27,297 nt of DNA, taken from positions 1 through 27,297 of the forward strand of contig CAYGYG010000036.1 in assembly GCA_964354155.1 (NCBI GenBank), given 5' to 3'. Source of the stretch: CAYGYG01 sp964354155. GTDB taxonomy: Bacteria; Hydrothermota; Tepidihabitantia; SM23-42; CAYGYG01. The notes under the pieces are model-generated. The model was not told the origin of the DNA, made no database searches, and was given only the letters and a program-made list of their open reading frames with translations. Each line of letters opens with the position of its first letter. Position 1 is the first letter of the stretch. Positions 7,341-14,823 of this stretch are shown piece by piece. The translations under genes were made by a program, and so were the position numbers.

Positions 7341-8018
7341 TTATCTTCTCGGATTCTTAAGGCCGGTCGTCAGCTTGTTCCTGACCTCGCGCTTAACCCG
7401 GGCCGCCAGTTGCGCATCATGCTTCCTGAGAAATCTGCGCACCGCATCAGGACAGGGAACCGCAAGGGCTCGCAAAGCCCAGGACAACGCCTTGACGACC
7501 ATGTCCTCCCGGTCTTTCACCAGAATCCGGGAAATCCTCAAAGTGCGGACGGTGTCACCGCAGCCTCCGTCGGAGCGAATATTGAGCGCGACCGTGCTGA
7601 CCAGGGCCGCCCTCCGCCACCAGAGATCTTTTGAACGTGCCCATCTGAGAATCAAGCCATCACGAACCTGCCCTTTCAGCCAGGCCGGGCCGGAGAGGAT
7701 TCGGGCATAGGCGTCGACCGTCCACCAGCTGTTGATGCCGGCCCCGAACTTTTCAAGGTCCTTCTCCCCCACGCGTCGATATGCCTCTTCGTGAGCGGCG
7801 ATAAGTTCGTATGCAACCCAGCGATGTCCATGCTTCTTGAGCAAAGCTGAGGCGACGCCGAGGACAAATTGAGCGTCAGCATTCTCGAGCTTTCTTGAGA
7901 AGCGACGTCGGATAGAGCGGATGCTCGGCGTATTCTGCACGCGCAGGGTACGTATCGCCAAGTCGATCTCAGATGCGAGGAAATCCGGACCACTCTCATT
8001 CATATCGATGTTTGACAT
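7341..8018 (-). CDS. AlkD-like DNA alkylation repair protein (HEAT-repeat DNA glycosylase)
   Basis: 225 residues, all alpha-helical in character, matching the AlkC/AlkD-type DNA alkylation repair family (PF08713), which excises alkylated bases such as 3-methyl and 7-methyl purines. Visible hallmarks are SWWTVD (W98/W99, D102), corresponding to the catalytic Trp/Asp of AlkD, LWWRRAALV (R135/R136), and KDREDMVVKALSWALR near 168-183. Family members are usually 220-240 residues, so it appears complete. The start is ATG 8018 with only a weak ribosome site; a second ATG five codons later is possible. It begins 69 nt after the stop of the BNR propeller gene on the same strand and may be transcribed with it, though the functions are unrelated. 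Confidence 0.85.
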   Translation of the reverse strand: MSNIDMNESGPDFLASEIDLAIRTLRVQNTPSIRSIRRRFSRKLENADAQFVLGVASALLKKHGHRWVAYELIAAHEEAYRRVGEKDLEKFGAGINSWWTVDAYARILSGPAWLKGQVRDGLILRWARSKDLWWRRAALVSTVALNIRSDGGCGDTVRTLRISRILVKDREDMVVKALSWALRALAVPCPDAVRRFLRKHDAQLAARVKREVRNKLTTGLKNPRR

Positions 8019-8087
8019 GCTGGTCTATCGCCACTGCTTCTCACGCCAAAAGCTAGAGTTCAAATTCGAAGCGCCCAGTCTTCTCCG

Positions 8088-10370
8088 CTACCTGAGCAGA
8101 AGGATCTTTGTGCTAACCGACCTGTCACCCACGGCTGCCCGACAGAGATAGACGCCGGCCGGAAGAGAATGGCCGGAATCGTCGGCACCGTCCCACGTAA
8201 CAAGCAATGAGCCATGAGCAATGAGCAATGGGGCAAAGTCAAAAGACTTAACACAGCGGCCGGAGATGTCGAAGATCTGTAGAGAAACACTGCGGGCGCC
8301 GGTTGGAACCGTGAAACGTATTCTTGTTGACCCATTGCAGGGATTGGGATTGACCGAGAGCGAGCCAGAGGCAAGACGCTCACCGCCTTCCTCTTCAATG
8401 CCGGTACGTTGATACTTGAGAATGTGGCTATGGGCTCCACAGGACCAGTATTGCGAAGAAGACTGCCGGCCAAGTCCGTTCAAGAACGTCCGGATGCGCG
8501 GGGATCGGTATTCCTGCACCCAGGAATCGCCGCCGTCAGTCGTGACATATATGAAGCCGCGACCGTCCTCGCCGGGTGAACTGCCCCAGTAGTTGTAAGC
8601 GGTGAACCAGCCCTGCTGGGCGTCCTTCATCACAATATCGGACGGATAGTAGTGCCCCGTGTTCTGAACCGCGGTCCAGGTCGCGCCAGCGTCGGTGGTC
8701 TTCTCGACTACACCACTAAGAGTGGTCATCAGGCCAAGATTACGGTTAGGGAAGTAAGATGTCAAAATATGATTGCTCACCGCCGGAGATTGGGTATTCC
8801 AGTTCGCCCCGCCATTCGTCGTATGGAAGATGAAGGCGTTGCCCGAACCATACCCACCCGCGACCCAACCTTCCTGCGAGTTGACAAAAAACACGGTCTC
8901 AACGTAATTCGACGTGCCGATCGACTGACCTGACCAGGTGACCCCGCCATCGGCCGTGACCCTCACCGTGCCGCTGCCGCCCACCGCCCAGCCCGAATCC
9001 GGCGTCGCAAAGAAGATACGCCCGACCCAGGCCCCGGCCCCGATCGGATTGGAAGCCCAGTTGACGCCGCCGTTGGTCGTACGGTAGATGACCGGACTGT
9101 TGCCCTCCCGGAGAACCCAGCCGCGGCTTGCATTCGACCAGATGATCTGCTTGCCGCCGGGCGTCGCTGGATCGTTGAACCACGTGCTCCCCCCATTCGT
9201 CGTCCGCACTGTGTAGCCGTCGGTACCGGCATCCGACCCGGAAACCGCATAGCCGTTCAGAGAATCGCGCCATGCAATCGAGTTGTAACTCGGGGCATTG
9301 AAAGACCAGCCCCAGGTGGTGCCGTTGTTGGTGCTCTTGAAGATCTGGCTGGCCATCGGTGCAAACCAGATGTTGTTGCCGGCATATTGAATCGCATAGA
9401 TGTAGTTGATGATCGGCGGCGTGTATGATGACCAGGTTTGACCACCGTTCGATGTGACGAAAATCTTGGCGTCGCGCGTCGGGAATAGCGAAGTCGACGC
9501 AACGGTGACGCGCTGATTGTCCTGGGCGTCGAGGTCGTCGTTATACGTCAAGTTCGTGGTCAACTGCACGACCCAGGTGGTTCCCCCGTCAGTCGTATAG
9601 AGTATCTCACCGTAAGGCGGATCGTAAAGGCTTGAGCTTGCTGCCCAGCCGATACTGGAGCTCACGGGGAAGTCGATCTCATTGATGCCCCCGGCATTAC
9701 CGACCCCGGCGGGAACTGTCTGGCGTGTCCAGGTAAGCCCGCCGTCGGTCGTGCGATGAATATGGGCGGCAAGGGCCCGGTCCAGGCCGCCGATCCAGCC
9801 GTTCTGAGCATCAACGAAGTGGATACACTCGCCGCTGTAGCAGTCCGTGCCAAAACTCAAGTCCTGCCAAGTCGCCCCGCCGTTGGTCGTCCGCAGGACG
9901 AGATAGGCGGTGGCGTCGTTCCAGCCTCCGGTCGCCCAGCCGCGGAGAGTATCGATGAAGTCGACCCGGACCAGACCGCGAGAAGTTGGGCTGGTCTGCC
10001 GAACCCAGTTTGTCCCGCCGTTTGTGGTCTTATAGATGGCACCGCCATTGCCCACAATCCAACCGTGCGTTGGCGAAACGAAGGAGACTCCCTGAAGCCC
10101 GGCGGTCGTGCTGTCCGGAAAGGGTTGATAGGTCCAGTTTGAACCGTCCGTAGTTTTGAAGACGGCGGTGAAGCTTTCACCGCCGGCACTGGTGGTCCCC
10201 ACCGCCCAACCATTCAAGCCGTTTGACAGTACACTCATATCGTTAATGCCAACGGTTGGATCGGTCGGCGGGACTGGTGTCCAATTGCCGGTCTGGGCGT
10301 GCAAGGATACCGTCATCAGCAGTAGTACAACAATCAAAATCGATACTGCGCACTTATCACTCGAAACCAT
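8088..10370 (-). CDS. large secreted Ycf48/BNR-repeat protein with FlgD/T9SS-type C-terminal domain
   Basis: 760 residues. The signal peptide is MVSSDKCAVSILIVVLLLMTVSLHAQ. About a dozen Ycf48/BNR-type repeats follow, with signatures such as GWAVG, TTNGGxxW and TTDGGxxW over roughly 30-650; this is enough for two propellers. The C-terminal ~90 residues (SVNPNPCNGSTRIRFTVP, SLQIFDISGR, WDGADDSGHSLPAGVYLCR, KILLLR) are a classic FlgD-Ig/Por-sorting-like domain used to export or anchor proteins. The ATG at 10370 was chosen over the longer frame to 10406 because AAGGAGGAATCT directly precedes it and it opens the signal peptide. It has its own promoter at 10421-10449. A heptamer repeat (8202-8236) is embedded in the tail and encodes the insert APLLIAHGSLLV. 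Extracellular role; ligand unknown. Confidence 0.87.
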   Translation of the reverse strand: MVSSDKCAVSILIVVLLLMTVSLHAQTGNWTPVPPTDPTVGINDMSVLSNGLNGWAVGTTSAGGESFTAVFKTTDGSNWTYQPFPDSTTAGLQGVSFVSPTHGWIVGNGGAIYKTTNGGTNWVRQTSPTSRGLVRVDFIDTLRGWATGGWNDATAYLVLRTTNGGATWQDLSFGTDCYSGECIHFVDAQNGWIGGLDRALAAHIHRTTDGGLTWTRQTVPAGVGNAGGINEIDFPVSSSIGWAASSSLYDPPYGEILYTTDGGTTWVVQLTTNLTYNDDLDAQDNQRVTVASTSLFPTRDAKIFVTSNGGQTWSSYTPPIINYIYAIQYAGNNIWFAPMASQIFKSTNNGTTWGWSFNAPSYNSIAWRDSLNGYAVSGSDAGTDGYTVRTTNGGSTWFNDPATPGGKQIIWSNASRGWVLREGNSPVIYRTTNGGVNWASNPIGAGAWVGRIFFATPDSGWAVGGSGTVRVTADGGVTWSGQSIGTSNYVETVFFVNSQEGWVAGGYGSGNAFIFHTTNGGANWNTQSPAVSNHILTSYFPNRNLGLMTTLSGVVEKTTDAGATWTAVQNTGHYYPSDIVMKDAQQGWFTAYNYWGSSPGEDGRGFIYVTTDGGDSWVQEYRSPRIRTFLNGLGRQSSSQYWSCGAHSHILKYQRTGIEEEGGERLASGSLSVNPNPCNGSTRIRFTVPTGARSVSLQIFDISGRCVKSFDFAPLLIAHGSLLVTWDGADDSGHSLPAGVYLCRAAVGDRSVSTKILLLR
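8202..8236. repeat. heptamer tandem repeat (GAGCAAT) in a sorting-domain coding region
   Basis: Five heptamers on the plus strand: AAGCAAT, GAGCCAT, GAGCAAT twice, then GGGGCAA. It is the same unit as at 4101-4133, on the opposite strand relative to the gene. It interrupts the beta-sandwich domain with a hydrophobic insert. Confidence 0.85.
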
Positions 10371-10420
10371 AGATTCCTCCTTGGCCGATGGCTCGTCACC
10401 GAGCACTCAAAACCAGGATT

Positions 10421-10449
10421 ATCATAGCTACGGTTGGGGAATTCGTCAA
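10421..10449 (-). promoter_or_regulatory. sigma70-type promoter for the 760-residue BNR protein
   Basis: On the minus strand: TTGACG (10444-10449), a 17-nt spacer, TATGAT (10421-10426). The expected start near 10414 gives a ~44-nt leader. Confidence 0.75.
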
Positions 10450-10457
10450 TCCTTGAA

Positions 10458-10485
10458 TTGACAAACGGCGTTTTTTGGGTAAGAT
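10458..10485 (+). promoter_or_regulatory. sigma70-type promoter for the GNAT gene
   Basis: TTGACA (10458-10463), a 16-nt spacer, TAAGAT (10480-10485). It faces away from the 10421-10449 promoter, so the two -35 boxes are 8 nt apart and could interfere or share a regulator. Confidence 0.6.
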
Positions 10486-10542
10486 TACGTCAGTGAAAAC
10501 TGCAACCCTACCAGTAGCCGCGAGACATACCGGAAGGTCTCC

Positions 10543-11658
10543 ATGAACCCGCGAATTATCCGCGTGGAAAGCAAAGGAGACCTGCAAAAGTTTCTTGACC
10601 TACCCTGGAAAATTTATAAAGGAAACCAGTATTGGGTTCCTCCCCTGCTTGGTGAAGTCCGCGAGACACTCGACACCAAGAAGAACCCGTTCTGGAAGCA
10701 CGCGCAAGGGGCGATCTTCCTTGCGATGGACGGAGACAAGCCGGTCGGGCGCATCACCGCGGTCATTGACGAGAACCACAATCGGGTGCACGAAGAGAAA
10801 ACCGGTTTCTTCGGCTTCTTTGAATGCATCGACGATTTCGATGTGGCGCAGACCTTGTGGGAAGAAGCAAAGAAGTTTCTTAAAGCCGGCGGGATGGTAA
10901 TGATGAGGGGCCCGACAAGCCCGAGTATGAACGACGAGAATGCTTTTCTGCTCGAGGGATTTGACAAGCCGCCCACTGTGATGATGCCCTATTCGCCGCC
11001 TTACTACCTGAAACTCGCCGAGCAGTATGGCTTCAGAAAAGCCAAAGACCTCTATGCATACATCAAGTATGCCAAGGATGGCATCCCGCCGCGCATCGAG
11101 AAAATGATCCAGCGAATCCGGGCCCGAACCAACGTCAAGGTCAGGCCGTTCAACATGAAAGAATTCGAGCGTGATGCGCAATTCCTGAAAGATATCTATA
11201 ACTCGGCCTGGGAGAAAAACTGGGGGTTCGTGCCCATGACCGAGGAAGAAATGGATCTGGCGGCGAAGAAGCTCAAGCAGTTTGCCGATCCGGAGATCGT
11301 GCTGTTTGCCGAAATGGATGGCCGCCCGGTTGCGGTCAGCGTCACGGTGCCGGACATCAATCAGGTATTAATAAAACTCAACGGGCGGCTCGGCCCGATC
11401 GAGATGGTCAGGTTCATGCTCTACAAGAGAAACATCACCGGCGTTCGTTCGCTGATCGGCGGGGTCATGAGGGAATACCGGGAAACGGGGATCATCGCGG
11501 TTCTCTATTACGAAACCGAGATGGCCAATCTCCGCCTGGGCTACGAGTGGTGTGAGCTCGGGTGGAACCTGGAGGACAACGAGCTTATCAACCGTTTCGA
11601 TGAGGCGATTGGCGGCAAGCTGTACAAGAAATACCGCATTTACGAAATACCGATCTAG
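10543..11658 (+). CDS. GNAT-superfamily N-acetyltransferase-like protein (long form)
   Basis: 371 residues. It belongs to a conserved family of long (~370-390 residue) proteins annotated as GNAT N-acetyltransferases. Typical family segments are visible: PWKIYKGNQYWVPPL near the start, GAIFLAMDGDKPVGRITAVID (beta-strands of a GNAT fold, ~55-78), MMRGPTSPSMNDENAFLLEGFDKPP (~119-143), YGFRKAKDLYAY, and a second GNAT-like half (~200-371) ending YRIYEIPI. The acceptor substrate is unknown and I cannot point to a proven acetyl-CoA loop, so catalysis is inferred from the family. GGAAGG lies 5 nt before the ATG. Its TAG stop is built partly from the TA flank and first base of the mobile element that begins at 11656. 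Confidence 0.85.
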   Translation: MNPRIIRVESKGDLQKFLDLPWKIYKGNQYWVPPLLGEVRETLDTKKNPFWKHAQGAIFLAMDGDKPVGRITAVIDENHNRVHEEKTGFFGFFECIDDFDVAQTLWEEAKKFLKAGGMVMMRGPTSPSMNDENAFLLEGFDKPPTVMMPYSPPYYLKLAEQYGFRKAKDLYAYIKYAKDGIPPRIEKMIQRIRARTNVKVRPFNMKEFERDAQFLKDIYNSAWEKNWGFVPMTEEEMDLAAKKLKQFADPEIVLFAEMDGRPVAVSVTVPDINQVLIKLNGRLGPIEMVRFMLYKRNITGVRSLIGGVMREYRETGIIAVLYYETEMANLRLGYEWCELGWNLEDNELINRFDEAIGGKLYKKYRIYEIPI

Positions 11659-11862
11659 TGTCGTGTCTCACAAGTTCGTTAACAGAAGCTTGACGCTATG
11701 GACACGACACTTCCAAAGGGGCTCCGCCCCTATGGCGTCACCCTTCACTTCGTTTTGGGTTACTGTTACCCCAAAAGCGTGGGGACGCTTCTTCCCCACA
11801 CCCCTTCAGTGTGCTGTACATGAGCTTTTTTACATGTAGGTTATTTATGAGACAGCACACTA
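11656..11862. mobile_element. MITE-like non-autonomous element, ~207 bp with TA flanks
   Basis: The ends are inverted repeats matching at 18 of the first 20 positions (left TAGTGTCGTGTCTCACAA; right, reverse complement, TAGTGTGCTGTCTCATAA). Both outer dinucleotides are TA, which fits a TA target duplication as made by the IS630/Tc1-mariner type. Each end also forms its own hairpin: 11657-11667 with 11701-11711 (11 bp) and 11808-11817 with 11852-11861 (10 bp), with loops of 33 and 34 nt. The core has smaller stems (AGGGGC-TCC-GCCCCT; AAGCGT-GGGG-ACGCTT). There is no transposase, so it would need one in trans. The assignment to IS630 is inference. Confidence 0.7.
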
Positions 11863-11882
11863 GTGTCCCCTCCGGGGACATA

Positions 11883-12045
11883 GATTACAGTGATGAGGAA
11901 AACCGATTACAGTGATAACGGCACAAGGTGCCGATGATTACATGATTCAACCGGCCGATTACCCCGATTAGACTTCCGGTCTAACGGGGCAGGCTGCGAT
12001 GAAGCATCGTCGATTACGGTGATAAGAAAACACGATTACAGTGAT
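11883..12045. repeat. GATTACRGTGAT motif cluster, 21-22-bp spacing within pairs
   Basis: Six copies of a ~12-bp core at 11883, 11905, 11936, 11957, 12012 and 12034. They lie in three pairs with internal spacing of 22, 21 and 22 bp. Spacers within the outer pairs are A-rich and alike (GAGGAAAACC, AAGAAAACAC). Between pairs lie short palindromes such as GGCACAAGGTGCC. No cas genes and no unique spacers are present, so this is not a CRISPR array. Confidence 0.75.
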
Positions 12046-12071
12046 GGAAAGGCAGCACGATGCAGACGGAT
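11962..12071. repeat. dispersed inverted-repeat element, copy 2
   Basis: Hairpin CCCCGATTAGAC (11962-11973) with GTCTAACGGGG (11979-11989), one bulged base. The 13-mer GATGCAGACGGAT at 12059-12071 is the exact reverse complement of 7191-7203. It interleaves with the GATTAC motif cluster. The whole 11659-12172 gap contains repeats only; I see no gene. Confidence 0.6.
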
Positions 12072-12122
12072 ATTTATGTTTGTTGAGTTATTCCGGTGCC
12101 GGGCCCCGGTAACCAACACTCC

Positions 12123-12160
12123 ATTCTTCCATTATTCCATTACTCCAATATCCTGTCTCC
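12123..12160. repeat. 7/8-nt-periodic tract downstream of the DUF1846 gene
   Basis: Three octamers (ATTCTTCC, ATTATTCC, ATTACTCC) followed by two heptamers ending TCC. It resembles the other short-period tracts in the window but with a different unit. Confidence 0.5.
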
Positions 12161-12172
12161 CCGGCGAACGAA

Positions 12173-13684
12173 CTAAGCGGCGAACAAGCTGTTGCTGGAG
12201 AAGTTCGGGTCGCTCGTCAGGTTGACGCCGATACGACGCAATCCGGCGTCATCACCGGGCGTGGGGATATGAGTTGTATGCACTTCACAGCCCGGCAGTT
12301 CCCTCAACTTCTCGAGTGCCATCTGGGCGGCCGGACTGGTCGCGGCGCTAATGCTCAGGGCGATGAGGGTCTCCTCTACGTCTAAGCTCACAATCCTTTT
12401 TGATTTGAGGATGTTCTTTTCCAGATTGGTGATTGAATCGATCACGGCCGGGGATAGCAGGTGAATTTGATCAGGAATGCCGGCCAGTCCTTTGACCGCA
12501 TTCAGGATAAGGCTCGAAGCGGCATGCATCTGCGGCGAGTTCTTGCCAGTGACGATGAAACCGGTCCGGAGCTGCATCGCGGCGCCGCAGAAGATGCCTT
12601 CATTCCCTTTCCCGTTCTTTTGAGCCTCGACCGCCGCCTGGCGGGCCGGCCCGACCACCACGCGGTCTTCCTGCTTGAGACCGAGATCATCCATCAGCAT
12701 GTCGACCCGGTCGAGGGTCCCCTTATCAACGAAACCCATAACGTATTCACACCGATATCGGAAGTGTCGGCGAATAATTTCCTGTTTCGCCGCGTTCCGC
12801 ACGACATCGTCGTCGACAATAGCGAAGCCGGCACGGTTCACGCCCATGTCGGTCGGCGATTTGTAGATCGGCTGGCCCATGATCCTGGTTACGATTCTTC
12901 TTAAGACCGGGAAAATCTCGACGTCGCGATTGTAGTTGACGGCCGTTTCGCCGTACTCCTCAAGGTGAAATGAGTCGATCATGTTGAAATCACGAATGTC
13001 AGCGGTGGCGGCTTCGTACGCAATGTTGACCGGGTGCTTCAGGGGGATATTCCAAATCGGGAAGGTTTCGAATTTAGCATATCCTGATTTGAGTCCGCAC
13101 CGGTAGTCATGATATAGCTGTGATAGGCAGGTTGCGAGTTTGCCGCTGCCTGGTCCGGGCCCGGTGACAACAACCAGCGGTTTGTCGGTCTTGATATGCT
13201 CGTTGGCGCCGTAGCCTTCCGCGCTCACCACGGTATCAACATCGGTTGGATAGCCCTTGGTGTAGCCGTGGGTGTATACCTTCACATCACGTCGCTCGAG
13301 TTTGTTCTTGAAGATCGTCGCGGCCGGCTGGTTGTCGAAGCGGGTGATGACCACGGCGGTCACGGTCAGACCCCATTCCCTAAGGTCGTCGATAAGCCGC
13401 AGTGCGTCCACGTCGTAGGTGATGCCGAAATCGGCCCTCACTTTCTTGCGTTCGATATCGCCGGCGTAGATACAGAGGATGATATTCGCGCGGTCCCGGA
13501 GCTGCTGGAGAAGCTGCATCTTGACGTTGGGATGAAAACCGGGCAGGACTCGCGAGGCGTGGTAGTCAAACAGGAGTTTGCCGCCGAATTCCAAGTAGAG
13601 CCTGTCGTGGAATCGATCGACGCGCTCGAGAATCGCGCGGGTCTGTTCCGCGAGATACTTCTCATTGTCGAAACCGATCTTCAT
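12173..13684 (-). CDS. DUF1846 domain-containing protein
   Basis: 503 residues, full length for the DUF1846 family (PF08903), which is of unknown biochemical function although structures exist. Visible family features are the start KIGFDNEKYLAEQT, RVLPGFHPNVKMQLL (~45-60), a glycine-rich nucleotide-binding-like loop TGPGPGSGK (174-182) followed by LATCLSQLYHD, and TGKNSPQMHAAS in the C-terminal half. The loop suggests phosphate or nucleotide binding (inference). ATG 13684 has AGAGGA about 9 nt upstream. It lies 107 nt below pilT and has its own promoter whose -35 box overlaps the pilT stop, so it is probably a separate unit. Nothing links it to pili beyond position. Confidence 0.93.
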   Translation of the reverse strand: MKIGFDNEKYLAEQTRAILERVDRFHDRLYLEFGGKLLFDYHASRVLPGFHPNVKMQLLQQLRDRANIILCIYAGDIERKKVRADFGITYDVDALRLIDDLREWGLTVTAVVITRFDNQPAATIFKNKLERRDVKVYTHGYTKGYPTDVDTVVSAEGYGANEHIKTDKPLVVVTGPGPGSGKLATCLSQLYHDYRCGLKSGYAKFETFPIWNIPLKHPVNIAYEAATADIRDFNMIDSFHLEEYGETAVNYNRDVEIFPVLRRIVTRIMGQPIYKSPTDMGVNRAGFAIVDDDVVRNAAKQEIIRRHFRYRCEYVMGFVDKGTLDRVDMLMDDLGLKQEDRVVVGPARQAAVEAQKNGKGNEGIFCGAAMQLRTGFIVTGKNSPQMHAASSLILNAVKGLAGIPDQIHLLSPAVIDSITNLEKNILKSKRIVSLDVEETLIALSISAATSPAAQMALEKLRELPGCEVHTTHIPTPGDDAGLRRIGVNLTSDPNFSSNSLFAA

Positions 13685-13767
13685 CAGAACGGTCCTCTTG
13701 AGCCGCGGACGAGCCGGGCCGCTGACACAAGGCTACGGATAGCGCAGTTGTATTCCGTCACGAGGAG

Positions 13768-13795
13768 ATAATACGCACAACCGCGAAAATGTCAA
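13768..13795 (-). promoter_or_regulatory. sigma70-type promoter for the DUF1846 gene
   Basis: On the minus strand: TTGACA (13790-13795), a 16-nt spacer, TATTAT (13768-13773). The pilT stop codon TGA (13792-13794) is part of the -35 box. The leader is about 77 nt. Confidence 0.72.
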
Positions 13796-14823
13796 TACAG
13801 CGATGTTTTCTCTTCGAGGAATTTTGAGGAAAGTTTGCCTTCGGATACGAGCCGGCGCTTGGCCTGTTCCAGATTCTGCATGCCCAGCTGGCGGCCGGTC
13901 TGCATAACCGACTCGAGTTGATAGGTTTTGTCCTCCCGGATTAAGTTCCGGACGGCCTGGGTAGCAATGAGAATCTCGTAGGCGGCTACCCGGCCCGGTT
14001 CGTCCTTTCTCACATAAAGGCGTTGCGCAATGACGCATTGCAGGGACTCGGAGACTTGAACCCTTATCTGGTCCTTTTGTCCCGCGGGGAAAATATCGAT
14101 GACACGACTGACTGTTTTCGGCGCGCTCGAGGTATGCAAGGTGCCGAAGACAAGATGCCCGGTCTCGGCTGCGGTTAACGCCAAGGCAATGGTTTCAAGG
14201 TCGCGCATCTCGCCCACCAAGATGTAGTCCGGGTCTTCGCGCAATGCGCTGCGCAGCGCATTGCCAAACGAATGCGTATTGGCGCCGATTTCGCGCTGAT
14301 TCACGACACAGTTCTTCGACGAATGGACAAACTCGATAGGGTCCTCGACTGTTATAATGTGGCCGTCTCGATTCGCGTTGATATAGTCGATCATGGCCGC
14401 CAGGGTGGTCGACTTGCCGCTGCCGGTGGGACCGGTCACGACGATGAGACCATGGTCGAGGTCAATCAGTTCCTTGACAATCGCGGGCATGCCGATCTGT
14501 TCTAAAGACGGGATCTTGGTCGGAATAACCCTCAGGACCGCACCCAGGCCCAGCCGCTGAGAAAAAACATTCACTCGGAACCGCCCGACGTCTTGAATCG
14601 CAAGCGAAAAATCGACCTCGTAATTCTTGTCAAGGAGCAGGATCTGCTCCTTGCTCATGATTTGATGAATGAGGTCCTTGATTTGTTCGGCGTCGACGCT
14701 CCGGTCGTCGACCTTCTTCATCGACCCGTGGAGTCGCATCATTATCGGCGAGCCGGCGCTCAGGTGCAGATCGCTGGCCCCGGAAGTTACGGTTTGCTCA
14801 AGTAGTTTTTGGATTTCACTCAT
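13792..14823 (-). CDS. pilT: type IV pilus retraction ATPase PilT
   Basis: 343 residues, the usual PilT length. It is a hexameric cytoplasmic ATPase that drives pilus disassembly and twitching motility. Visible features: the N-terminal PAS-like domain opening SGASDLHLSAGSP (14-26), Walker A GPTGSGKST (131-139), the Asp box with TVEDPIEF (158-165), Walker B with REDPDYILVGEMRD (195-208), the His box TGHLVFGTLHTSSA (221-234), and the retraction-specific C-terminal motif AVRNLIRE (290-297). I chose ATG 14823, which overlaps the upstream stop as ATGAGTGA and has AGAAGG before it; the frame is open 56 codons further upstream but that stretch is the MshEN gene in another frame. It is translationally coupled to the MshEN gene. 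No pilin, PilB or PilC is in the window. Confidence 0.96.
   Translation of the reverse strand: MSEIQKLLEQTVTSGASDLHLSAGSPIMMRLHGSMKKVDDRSVDAEQIKDLIHQIMSKEQILLLDKNYEVDFSLAIQDVGRFRVNVFSQRLGLGAVLRVIPTKIPSLEQIGMPAIVKELIDLDHGLIVVTGPTGSGKSTTLAAMIDYINANRDGHIITVEDPIEFVHSSKNCVVNQREIGANTHSFGNALRSALREDPDYILVGEMRDLETIALALTAAETGHLVFGTLHTSSAPKTVSRVIDIFPAGQKDQIRVQVSESLQCVIAQRLYVRKDEPGRVAAYEILIATQAVRNLIREDKTYQLESVMQTGRQLGMQNLEQAKRRLVSEGKLSSKFLEEKTSLY

Noticed and set aside
11552..11839. 95-codon plus-strand frame across the GNAT end and the MITE
   Set aside because: Starts inside the GNAT gene in another frame and reads through element hairpins; no ribosome site.
11883..12045. CRISPR array
   Set aside because: Cores are only ~12 bp, spacers ~10 bp and partly alike, and no cas genes are present.
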